NCBI GenBank assembly: GCA_021805585.1
Contig: JAJZEY010000075.1
Coordinates: forward strand, 1-12,379
DNA: 12,379 nt
Direction of reading: 5' to 3'
DNA from: Planctomycetota bacterium
GTDB lineage: Bacteria > Planctomycetota > Phycisphaerae > WQYP01
Shown here: positions 1 through 6,252 of the stretch, in pieces
Layout of the letters: the number at the start of each line of letters is the position of its first letter
Position numbering within the stretch: the first letter of the stretch is position 1
Position numbers and translations under genes: made by a program
Notes under the pieces: generated by a model
Databases searched by the model: none
What the model saw: only the letters and a program-made list of their open reading frames with translations
Told to the model about the DNA's origin: nothing

Positions 1-301
1 TGTGGTCAGTGCCACCGCCGCGGCCAGTGTGTTTGAACATCTGGTGACCCATCCGAAGGCGGACCCAATGGCGGTGGCCACCGAACTTGGACTGCTTCAG
101 GTGCGCGACAGCAGCCAGACCGAAGCGTGGGTGCGCCAGGCGATAGACGCAAATTCGCAGGCGGTTTCGGATTACAAAACCAATCCAAAGAAAAAACAGG
201 CGTCGCTGGGCTTTTTGCGGGGCGCGGTGATGAAGGCCAGCGGCGGCAAGGCCGACCCGAAAATGGTCGGCGAATTGCTGGAAAAAATTCTTAATGCCTG
301 A
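1..301 (+). CDS. gatB: Aspartyl/glutamyl-tRNA(Asn/Gln) amidotransferase subunit B, C-terminal end (partial)
   Basis: This is the last 99 or so codons of gatB; the 5' part lies outside the window and the frame is open to the left edge, so the GTG at position 2 is not a real start. GatB, with GatA and GatC, converts misacylated Glu-tRNA(Gln) or Asp-tRNA(Asn) to the amidated form in the cytoplasm. The visible part is the helical GatB/YqeY tail that contacts tRNA. Recognisable pieces are the run beginning DSSQTEAWV, then IDANSQAVSDYK, the conserved LGFLRGAVMKASGGKADP, and a terminal LLEKIL helix. In this family the usual sequence after the DYK element is a short Gly-Lys turn; here it is Thr-Asn-Pro-Lys-Lys-Lys, a minor difference. 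It ends at TGA 299-301, 12 bases before the next possible start, so the next gene may be cotranscribed. Family identification is firm. Confidence 0.93.
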   Translation, partial: VVSATAAASVFEHLVTHPKADPMAVATELGLLQVRDSSQTEAWVRQAIDANSQAVSDYKTNPKKKQASLGFLRGAVMKASGGKADPKMVGELLEKILNA

Positions 302-313
302 CCGGCTTGAGTC

Positions 314-1672
314 ATGCGGACAACGCAAAATAACTTCCCTGTTTATGGAATTCAGTTGATGCATCATCTATCCCGCCGCATACCTTCCACCTTCAAGATT
401 CCCCGCGGCATTTCACGGTGGGGCCTTTCCGCGGCCACAGCACTGTTTCTGGCGATTCTGACCAGTTGCCCCAAATCGGCGAAGGCCGGTGAACTCAAAA
501 CTTTCAGCCCGCCCGGTTATTATGTGTTTCACACCGACGAAAGCCGCACCATGCTTCAACAAATATGGCTGCGCATGAACTTTGTTGCAGCCGCCTATCA
601 GCGGCGGCTGCACTCTATATTCGGCGGCCAGGTGACCCAAAAACTTCCATTTTACATTTTCCGGCATGGCAGCGATTATTACCGTGCCGGCGGCATGCCG
701 GGCAGCGCCGGCGTTTTCCTGGTCGATGGTCGGGGGCAACGGCTGATGGCCATCGGCGGCACGCACATCAGTCATCAGATGTGGCACGTTATTCAGCATG
801 AGGGCTTCCACCAGTTCACGTTCGCTTTCCTGCACCGGTTTCTGCCGCCATGGGCTAACGAAGGCGTGGCGGAATATTTTGGCGAAGGGCTGTTTACCGG
901 AAACAGTTTTGTGACCGGGTGGATTCCACCCTGGCGTTTAGCGCGGTTAAAGGCGGAAATTCGCGGGCATAAGTTGCTCTCCATTCATGCCATGCGCACC
1001 ATGAGCTACCGGCATTGGAACGATGTGCTGATGGGTGTGAATTATGACCAGGCCTGGTCCATGATTTATTTTCTGGCCTGGGCGGACCACCATCGGTTTG
1101 CAAAGCCATTTACCAGGTATCTCAAGCTTTTTCGCAATGGCGTTCCTGCGGAACAGGCCTGGGATCGCGTTTTCGGAAAAAATGATGCGGCATTTGAAAA
1201 ATTGTGGCGAAAATACTGGCTTAGCCTGCCGCGTAATCCCACCGCCATCCTATATGCCAAGGTGCAGACGCAGACGCTCGAAAATTTCCTGGCACGCGCC
1301 ACGCTTCAAAAACAAAAATTTCCTACAGCGAATCAATTTTTCAATTGTATAAAGACAGGCAAACTCAAAGGCTTTGCAATTCCCAATCCGCTCTGGCTGC
1401 CGCCCAGTCTGGAAAAGGCCGCAGCCCGCAGGGCACCCCAGCTTGGCCGGTGGAAATTGGTCGGCAAGTTGCCGGAGTTAATCTGTGCCATGCCTGATGG
1501 CACACGCATTATCGGCCACTGCCGGTTGGGTCGCAAACGCATTCGCAAAGTATGGGTAACGGTTCTTCAAGGCCACGCAAAAAAATCGCGGTCGATTACG
1601 GCCGGCGACGCGTTCACCCATGAGGAGAAAATGGCGGCCATAGACCCCGACCTTGATACAATTGCCCAATGA
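314..1672 (+). CDS. Secreted or lipoprotein HEXXH metallopeptidase, DUF1570/peptidase MA-like
   Basis: This is a predicted zinc metallopeptidase of the gluzincin type. HEGFH at residues 162-166 supplies two zinc-binding histidines and the catalytic Glu163. The downstream element WANEGVAEYF (180-189) supplies the likely third ligand, Glu183, 17 residues after His166, as in M1/DUF1570 proteins. A hydrophobic segment at about residues 36-51 ends in Leu-Thr-Ser-Cys (49-52), a good lipobox, so the protein may be a lipoprotein; cleavage after AKA at about 58 is the alternative. The remaining C-terminal 150 residues have no motif I recognise. Two starts are possible: ATG 314, used here, and ATG 359, which gives a shorter and more typical signal-peptide n-region. 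Neither has a strong Shine-Dalgarno sequence. The gene follows gatB by 12 bases. The substrate is unknown. DUF1570-like proteins are common in Planctomycetota, which is one reason for the taxonomic guess. Confidence 0.8.
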   Translation: MRTTQNNFPVYGIQLMHHLSRRIPSTFKIPRGISRWGLSAATALFLAILTSCPKSAKAGELKTFSPPGYYVFHTDESRTMLQQIWLRMNFVAAAYQRRLHSIFGGQVTQKLPFYIFRHGSDYYRAGGMPGSAGVFLVDGRGQRLMAIGGTHISHQMWHVIQHEGFHQFTFAFLHRFLPPWANEGVAEYFGEGLFTGNSFVTGWIPPWRLARLKAEIRGHKLLSIHAMRTMSYRHWNDVLMGVNYDQAWSMIYFLAWADHHRFAKPFTRYLKLFRNGVPAEQAWDRVFGKNDAAFEKLWRKYWLSLPRNPTAILYAKVQTQTLENFLARATLQKQKFPTANQFFNCIKTGKLKGFAIPNPLWLPPSLEKAAARRAPQLGRWKLVGKLPELICAMPDGTRIIGHCRLGRKRIRKVWVTVLQGHAKKSRSITAGDAFTHEEKMAAIDPDLDTIAQ

Positions 1673-1708
1673 TGCGGCAATGTCGGCCATTCCGGTTACA
1701 ATGCCGCA
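1673..1708 (+). terminator. Stem-loop directly after the metallopeptidase stop codon, no U tract
   Basis: TGCGGCA at 1673-1679 is the exact reverse complement of TGCCGCA at 1702-1708, giving a 7-bp stem. A small inner CGG/CCG stem is possible at 1684-1694. The left arm begins at the base after the TGA. No T-run follows on either side, so this is not a classical intrinsic terminator. It could mark a processed or Rho-dependent 3' end, or stabilise the mRNA. Confidence 0.35.
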
Positions 1709-1815
1709 ACCCACCCGAAATGCTGAAACATGGCGAGGCACGGGTGCCCGGAGTCAACGTAAGACGTAAGAGAAGTTGCACTGGAAAAAGTATCGCTTGC
1801 AAGCCGATAATAACC

Positions 1816-1861
1816 GGGGACAGGGAGCCTGCCAGGTTCTTTTCCCGCCGCATTGTCCCTG
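1816..1861. repeat. Nested palindromic element, REP-like
   Basis: GGGACA at 1817-1822 pairs with TGTCCC at 1854-1859. Inside it GGGA (1823-1826) can pair with TCCC (1843-1846), and inside that lies CCTGCCAGG (1828-1836). The whole forms a nested structure of about 45 bases in non-coding DNA. The flanking GGGGACAGG/CCTGTCCC style is reminiscent of dispersed REP-type palindromes associated with IS200-like (Y1) transposases; that comparison is from memory and is not proven here. A shorter stretch with the same ends (CAGGGAGCCT and CCCTGACC) occurs at 4761-4790. Confidence 0.4.
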
Positions 1862-1921
1862 ACCGTCGGAGCCGACAAGCGTGCATAATAGCCATGGCGA
1901 ATTGCTGGAGAAAAACGAACG

Positions 1922-2941
1922 ATGCGGGTTCTAGTGGTTCATGAAGATCGCCTGGGATTGTCGCTGATACGCCAGACACTGCGGTCCGCAGGCTTTGAAG
2001 TTATTGCCACGGATTCCGGTCTGGAGGCGATGGAAATTCTAAGCCAGGGGCTGTGCCACCTGCTGGTGGCGGATTGGGAAAATGACGGCCCCATGAGCGG
2101 GCTTTCCTTATGCAAAACCATTCGCCGCGAGGAAATGTGGGGCTATGTCTATATTATTCTGGTCACCAGCCGCAATCTGCCCCAGCATCGGGTGGAGGGG
2201 CTTACCGCCGGCGCGGATGATTTTATCGGCAAGCCGTACGACCCCGATGAACTTGTCGCACGCGTGCGTTCGGGTGAACGCGTGCTTTCCATGGACACGC
2301 GAAACGTCGCCATTTTTGCGATGGCCAAACTCGCGGAGTCACGCGACCCGGAAACCGGAATGCACCTTGAACGCGTACAGAGTTATTCACGTCTGCTGGC
2401 CCAGGACCTCGCCGCCACGCCGGAACACAGCCGCGAAATAACGGCGAATTTTATCCGCTGGGTTTATCTGACCAGCCCGCTGCATGACATCGGCAAAGTC
2501 GCCATACCGGATTATGTGCTTTTAAAACCCGGCCGACTCACCGACCGCGAATTTTCCCTCATGAAAACCCATACCACTCTGGGTGCCAACACCATTGATA
2601 TTGCCCTGAAAAAATTCCCCGATGCTGAATTCCTGCGAATTGCACGCGAAATTACTTCCGCGCATCACGAACGCATTGACGGCACCGGTTACCCGCGACA
2701 GCTTCGCGGACCGGAAATTCCCCTTAGTGGCCGTATTGTGGCGGTGGCCGATGTCTACGATGCGCTGACTTCCCGGCGACTTTATAAAGATGCCTTCAGC
2801 CATGATGTCGCCAAATCCATGATCCTTTCCGGTCTGGGTACGCAATTCGATCCGGAAGTGGTGCAGTCCTTCCTGCGGCTGGAAGATACCTTCCAGAGCG
2901 TCCGCGAGCGCTTCACGGAACATCCGCCGGTAATCACCTGA
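1922..2941 (+). CDS. Response regulator with HD-GYP c-di-GMP phosphodiesterase domain
   Basis: This is a two-domain cytoplasmic signalling protein of the RpfG type. Residues 1-120 form a receiver domain: acidic pair Glu8/Asp9, phospho-acceptor Asp51 (in VADW), Thr82 and the invariant Lys104 in GKPY. Residues 130-325 form an HD-GYP domain. Its metal-binding and signature residues are all visible: His148 in the ESRDPETGMHLERV segment, His188-Asp189 in LHDIGK, His248-His249, DGTGYP at 253-258, and a following VADVYDALTSRR element. HD-GYP domains hydrolyse cyclic di-GMP to pGpG or GMP. Phosphorylation of Asp51 would control activity, but no histidine kinase is adjacent, so it is an orphan here. 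A GGAG at about 1907-1910 sits 11 bases before the ATG. Upstream is a 249-base gap with the palindromic element; the next gene starts 215 bases downstream. All catalytic residues appear intact. Confidence 0.93.
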   Translation: MRVLVVHEDRLGLSLIRQTLRSAGFEVIATDSGLEAMEILSQGLCHLLVADWENDGPMSGLSLCKTIRREEMWGYVYIILVTSRNLPQHRVEGLTAGADDFIGKPYDPDELVARVRSGERVLSMDTRNVAIFAMAKLAESRDPETGMHLERVQSYSRLLAQDLAATPEHSREITANFIRWVYLTSPLHDIGKVAIPDYVLLKPGRLTDREFSLMKTHTTLGANTIDIALKKFPDAEFLRIAREITSAHHERIDGTGYPRQLRGPEIPLSGRIVAVADVYDALTSRRLYKDAFSHDVAKSMILSGLGTQFDPEVVQSFLRLEDTFQSVRERFTEHPPVIT

Positions 2942-3017
2942 ACCGATCCACAAAACTCCGTATACCCCCGAATACGCCTTTGCGACCTTCCCGATGGAAA
3001 CGGGCACACCCATTCAG

Positions 3018-3030
3018 CGGTTAATAACCG
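3018..3030. promoter_or_regulatory. 13-bp palindrome upstream of the Dph6-like/BtuF-like pair
   Basis: CGGTTAATAACCG is a perfect inverted repeat (CGGTTA/TAACCG around a central A). It lies 127 bases before the preferred start of the Dph6-like gene. It is a possible operator, or a weak stem-loop behind the HD-GYP gene. A TACAAT at 3061-3066 could be a -10 element, but no convincing -35 accompanies it. The 215-base gap shows no cobalamin-riboswitch consensus that I can find. Confidence 0.25.
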
Positions 3031-3156
3031 TCCCGCCGTGCCGCCTTCGTCCGCATCCCTTACAATATCCCGCCGACCCGTGAATCCCCCGGCCGGTGGA
3101 GCGGCTGGAACCGTGAATTGCACCGCACCGCATTAACTCAAAAAGGGAATAAAAAT

Positions 3157-3846
3157 ATGTCCGCGGAACCAGCTATTATGTCGTTCAGTGGCGGGAAAGA
3201 CAGCGTCTATGCGCTGTACAAGCTGCGGGAAAACCCGGCCTGTTCCATCCAGTCATTAATTGCGACAATCAGTCGCGAATTCGACCGCGTCAGCATGCAC
3301 GGCGTTCGCCGTGAATTAATCCAGCGGCAGGCCGCGGCGCTTGGCCTGCCCCTTGAGCTTGTGGACCTTTCCAGCGCACCGGACAACACGGAATATGTCC
3401 GCCGCACCGGCGAGGCATTCATTGCCTGGAAGCAGCGCGGCATAACGGATGTGGTTTTCGGTGATCTGTTTCTGGCCGATTTGCGACGCTGGCGGGAAGA
3501 ACAGCTTGCAACCATCGGGATGCGCGGCGTGTTTCCGATCTGGGGATTAGATACCGCACGCATGGCGCGGGATTTTATCGCCGCCGGATTCAAAGCTGTA
3601 CTGGTTTGCGTGGACCTGGAAAAGCTGTCTCCCGAATTTGCCGGCCGCGATTTTGACGAATCGCTTCTTGTGGACCTGCCCCCCGGCATTGACCCGTGCG
3701 GCGAAAACGGCGAATTTCACACATTTGTTTATGACGGCCCGCTGTTTGCCGAGCCGGTGAATGTGTGGCGGGGACAAGCCGTTACGCGCGGGCGCTTTCG
3801 CTTTCAGGACCTGCTGACCGCAGCTGAACAAAAGGAGTTCGCATGA
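3157..3846 (+). CDS. Dph6-like PP-loop ATP pyrophosphatase (diphthine-ammonia ligase family, COG2102/MJ0570)
   Basis: This is a 229-residue member of the PP-loop ATPase family that includes eukaryotic and archaeal Dph6, which amidates diphthine using ATP and ammonia with release of AMP and PPi. The PP-loop SGGKDS is at residues 11-16. Further family blocks are MHGVRRELI (47-55), VVFGDLFLADLRRWRE (99-114), FPIWGLD (126-132) and the Dph6 hallmark CGENGEFHTFVYDGPLF (181-197). The start at ATG 3157 is preferred because AGGGA at 3144-3148 lies 8 bases upstream; an ATG at 3118 would add 13 unconserved residues. Its last codon and stop overlap the next gene's start (ATGA, 3843-3846), implying translational coupling with the BtuF-like protein. 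Bacteria lack diphthamide, so the real substrate must differ. A role in corrinoid or another small-molecule amidation is inference. The family call is strong. Confidence 0.9.
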   Translation: MSAEPAIMSFSGGKDSVYALYKLRENPACSIQSLIATISREFDRVSMHGVRRELIQRQAAALGLPLELVDLSSAPDNTEYVRRTGEAFIAWKQRGITDVVFGDLFLADLRRWREEQLATIGMRGVFPIWGLDTARMARDFIAAGFKAVLVCVDLEKLSPEFAGRDFDESLLVDLPPGIDPCGENGEFHTFVYDGPLFAEPVNVWRGQAVTRGRFRFQDLLTAAEQKEFA

Positions 3847-4745
3847 AAATTGTGTCCTTGCTGGCCGCCGGTACGGAATTTGTATGCGCGTTGGGAGCGG
3901 GTGAATATCTGGTGGGCCGTTCGCATGAATGCGACAATCCATCCTGGGTAAAGCGGTTGCCGGTGCTTACGGCGGCGGCCTTTGACACCAGCGTATCGAG
4001 CCGCCGGATTGATGCCGAAGTCAACCGCCGCCTGCGCGCCGGCGAGCCGCTTTATTGTGTGGATCAGGCGGCCATCGCGGCGCTGGAACCGGACCTGATT
4101 ATTACCCAGTCGCACTGCCCGGTATGTGCTGTCAGCCATCAGGATTTAACGCGGGAAGTCTGTCCGTTGCCGGGACGGATAATCAGTCTCCAGGCAGGAA
4201 GTATGGAGGGAATTGATCGCGATATTCAGTCCATTGCCGCCGCACTGAACGGTCACGCGGCCGGTCAGGAGCTGATTGACCTGCAACGCGGCCAACAGGC
4301 CCGGATACACGCCGCCCTGGCCAGGCGGGAAAGACCGACCGTCGTTGTGCTGGAGTGGATAGACCCTCTCTTCGCAATGGGGAACTGGGGACCGGAACTT
4401 ATAGACCTGGCACAGGGGCGGCCACTGCTGGGGAATCGTGGACAGCATTCGCGCGCGATTGAATGGAGCGCATTGGCCGCCGCCGACCCGGAAGTGCTTA
4501 TCATCGCGCCATGTGGGTTTTCACTGGAACGCACGCGGGCGGAGCTGCCGGCGCTGACGCGGCATGATCAATGGCATACACTTGGGGCGGTACGCCATGG
4601 GCGGGTATTTCTGGCGGATGGAAATTTATATTTCAACCGGTCGGGAACCAGCCTGACCGATACCGTCGAAATTCTAGCGGAAATTCTGCATGGTTACGGT
4701 AATCGTTTTATGGGAAGCGCCTGGGAGCCATTGGCTGAAAGGTGA
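3843..4745 (+). CDS. Cytoplasmic BtuF-like cobalamin-binding (periplasmic-binding-fold) protein
   Basis: This 300-residue protein belongs to the TroA/BtuF fold (COG0614), in the subgroup usually annotated as cobalamin-binding protein. It begins MKIVSLLAAGTEFVCALG, directly in the first strand of the fold, with no signal peptide or lipobox, so it should stay in the cytoplasm. Family blocks visible are GRSHECD (25-31), the Cys-rich HCPVCAVS (91-98), EWIDPLFAMGNW (171-182) and IIAPCGF (220-226). No ABC permease or ATPase gene is in the window, so import is not supported by context. AGGAG at 3833-3837, 5 bases before the ATG, and the ATGA overlap with the Dph6-like gene indicate one coupled operon. 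As I recall the family, the position of Asn181 is often His (GHW); that substitution could alter ligand coordination. Corrinoid binding is a family inference, and another metal or tetrapyrrole ligand is possible. Confidence 0.85.
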   Translation: MKIVSLLAAGTEFVCALGAGEYLVGRSHECDNPSWVKRLPVLTAAAFDTSVSSRRIDAEVNRRLRAGEPLYCVDQAAIAALEPDLIITQSHCPVCAVSHQDLTREVCPLPGRIISLQAGSMEGIDRDIQSIAAALNGHAAGQELIDLQRGQQARIHAALARRERPTVVVLEWIDPLFAMGNWGPELIDLAQGRPLLGNRGQHSRAIEWSALAAADPEVLIIAPCGFSLERTRAELPALTRHDQWHTLGAVRHGRVFLADGNLYFNRSGTSLTDTVEILAEILHGYGNRFMGSAWEPLAER

Positions 4746-4760
4746 AATCCGCCCCACAAC

Positions 4761-4787
4761 CAGGGAGCCTCACACCGGCGAGCCCTG
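4761..4787 (+). terminator. Imperfect stem-loop after the BtuF-like gene
   Basis: CAGGG at 4761-4765 pairs with CCCTG at 4783-4787, and an inner CTC/GAG adds three pairs past a 3-base bulge. It lies 15 bases after the TGA and has no U tract. Its ends match those of the element at 1821-1864, so it may be a shortened copy of the same repeat family rather than a dedicated terminator. Confidence 0.3.
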
Positions 4788-5021
4788 ACCTTCGCACATG
4801 GCCGATGGGTGGCTTTGGGCAGGGGCGTCGGCCTTTCCGATTCCGGCGACAGCGGTCAGGCGCACCGCGGATTACCCTTGTGAATCATGTTATTGCCCAA
4901 TAACTTCCGTTGTTGCGGCGGTGCCACGTCGGCAAAACCATTTGTCATATGCAGGAATATCTATATGAATTTCTAATCGGAACGATCGGTAGCGATCGGA
5001 TTATCGGACGCGGGGTTTCGG

Positions 5022-5041
5022 AAAAAAGCCGCAAGCACGGC
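5022..5041 (-). terminator. Intrinsic terminator of cdaR
   Basis: Read on the minus strand, GCCG and CGGC arms with a 6-base loop are followed at once by six T residues (A-run at 5022-5027 on the plus strand). The stem starts 6 bases after the cdaR TAA. The stem is only 4 bp, so efficiency may be modest, but position and U tract are right. Confidence 0.5.
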
Positions 5042-5047
5042 GTTCGC

Positions 5048-6211
5048 TTATGGGGGCGCGGCGGTGGCTGAATTCGTTGCCGCCCCGGCGGCGGTCTGGC
5101 TTGCCGCGGCGGGAATCTGATCGCCGGCGGGGGGTGCGGGGGTGGCCGTGCGGCGCTGGATTCGGCACAAAATGTGCCTTGGACCATCCACCAGACTGAT
5201 GCCATGCGGCAGATGGTAATGAACGCGGCGGCTTACAAAATTCGGACCCGGCCGCCAACTGGATGTCATATTCAGCAGCGCAATCACGCGGCTGCGGACC
5301 GGCGCGGCGTTGCCGCGAATGACCTGGGTTTTAAGAAGGCTAAGCCGGTGGGCGGCACCGCTTACGGTGACGTTGACCGTGGTGGGCTGTGTTTCTATTG
5401 AATAGCGGTTAAGCAGCCACGGAGGCCCGCGGACCCACACCGGCACGATGCCGATGAAAAGCTTCTTGCGGGGTTGTGCCGGAATATTCAGCGTGACGGC
5501 CGCAGTGGACGGAAATACCGTTACCTGCGTGCTTAGCGTGCCCGGGTAATGCACCACCAGTTGGGCCTCAATGGTCTGGCGGGTGTTGGGCGGCAGCGTG
5601 GTGGGGTCTACGAGCGGATGGGCGATCACGCGAAGCTGACTTTTACCGCCAATGCCGGCCAGCAGGCTGCGCGGCAGCACGACTTTGGCGCTGGGTGGTG
5701 TTAAGGTAACCGGGATACCGCGAAGCTGCCGGAAGTCTATCGGGCGGACCACCGTGACCATTTCATCGACATTCAATTCAAGCGTGGACGGTTTGACGCT
5801 GATGACATTGATCCGGCGCTGTCGGAAAAACGGCAGCGAATTAAATACCTTTACCGCGTCCATGCGGTCATGACCGCCCAAGGCAAGATGGCCGGGATGA
5901 CGCACAACATATACAAGATTGTTCACGTCTTCAGTAGTAAATACCGCGCGGCCTTCGCACTGCTGCCGCACACGCTGTACCCGGTTGCGCGGGCCCTGAA
6001 TGGTAATTTGAAAATCTCCCGTTGATGGCTCGGCCAGTTGCACGGTGCGCGACCCGGCGTCCGGGGCGGCGATCACGGAAATGCGGATCGGAAGGTCGCC
6101 CTGCGTGGAAGTAAGGTTGGCATCCGCATACAGCCACAGCAGAACCGAAAGCAGCAGCGTCAGCGGCAGCACCTTCAGGCGGTCCATCAGTTGGGCAGTT
6201 TTGCGAGCCAT
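5048..6211 (-). CDS. cdaR: YbbR-domain protein, regulator/partner of the diadenylate cyclase
   Basis: This 387-residue protein has an N-terminal anchor (about residues 13-29, LPLTLLLSVLLWLYA) followed by an extracytoplasmic region of repeated beta-rich YbbR-like segments. The repeats show the typical pattern of a P-x-x-V-x-V strand followed by a short conserved turn, for example SVKPSTLELNV (138-148), VFPSTAAVTLN (232-242) and ETQPTTVNVTVSG (273-285). In Bacillota, CdaR binds the membrane cyclase CdaA and modulates c-di-AMP production. Position supports the same role: it follows cdaA on the same strand after 41 bases. AAGG at five bases before the ATG is a plausible ribosome site. Residues 353-387 form an Ala/Pro/Thr-rich low-complexity tail not typical of the YbbR fold. 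The glmM gene that follows in Bacillota is absent; the gene ends at a convergent spacer. Confidence 0.82.
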   Translation of the reverse strand: MARKTAQLMDRLKVLPLTLLLSVLLWLYADANLTSTQGDLPIRISVIAAPDAGSRTVQLAEPSTGDFQITIQGPRNRVQRVRQQCEGRAVFTTEDVNNLVYVVRHPGHLALGGHDRMDAVKVFNSLPFFRQRRINVISVKPSTLELNVDEMVTVVRPIDFRQLRGIPVTLTPPSAKVVLPRSLLAGIGGKSQLRVIAHPLVDPTTLPPNTRQTIEAQLVVHYPGTLSTQVTVFPSTAAVTLNIPAQPRKKLFIGIVPVWVRGPPWLLNRYSIETQPTTVNVTVSGAAHRLSLLKTQVIRGNAAPVRSRVIALLNMTSSWRPGPNFVSRRVHYHLPHGISLVDGPRHILCRIQRRTATPAPPAGDQIPAAASQTAAGAATNSATAAPP

Positions 6212-6252
6212 GACGGCCTTATCCTTTCATTTGATGCCGCACGGTTCGCCAT

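Larger units (their letters stand above)
4746..5047. other. Convergent intergenic region with several inverted repeats
   Basis: This 302-base spacer lies between the ends of two convergent transcription units, and no credible gene was found in it. It contains CAGGG/CCCTG arms at 4761-4787, a GTTATTG/CAATAAC hairpin at 4889-4904, and a bulged hairpin at 4974-5003 (TAATC/GATTA enclosing CGATCG/CGATCG). ATCGG recurs four times between 4976 and 5007. A likely terminator for cdaR is at 5022-5041. The part from about 4940 to 4975 is clearly more AT-rich than its surroundings. The structures suggest transcript 3' ends from both sides. Confidence 0.5.

Noticed and set aside
1669..1944. 91-codon plus-strand frame in the gap before the HD-GYP gene
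   Set aside because: It runs through the palindromic repeat, is Arg/Cys-rich without a motif, and overlaps the start of the next gene.
2522..3013. 163-codon minus-strand frame opposite the HD-GYP gene
   Set aside because: It is antisense to well-conserved HD-GYP coding sequence and has no independent motif.
2942..3156. Cobalamin riboswitch before the Dph6-like/BtuF-like genes
   Set aside because: The gap is long enough, but I could not find the conserved B12-box (GCCACTG-type) or the surrounding core elements.
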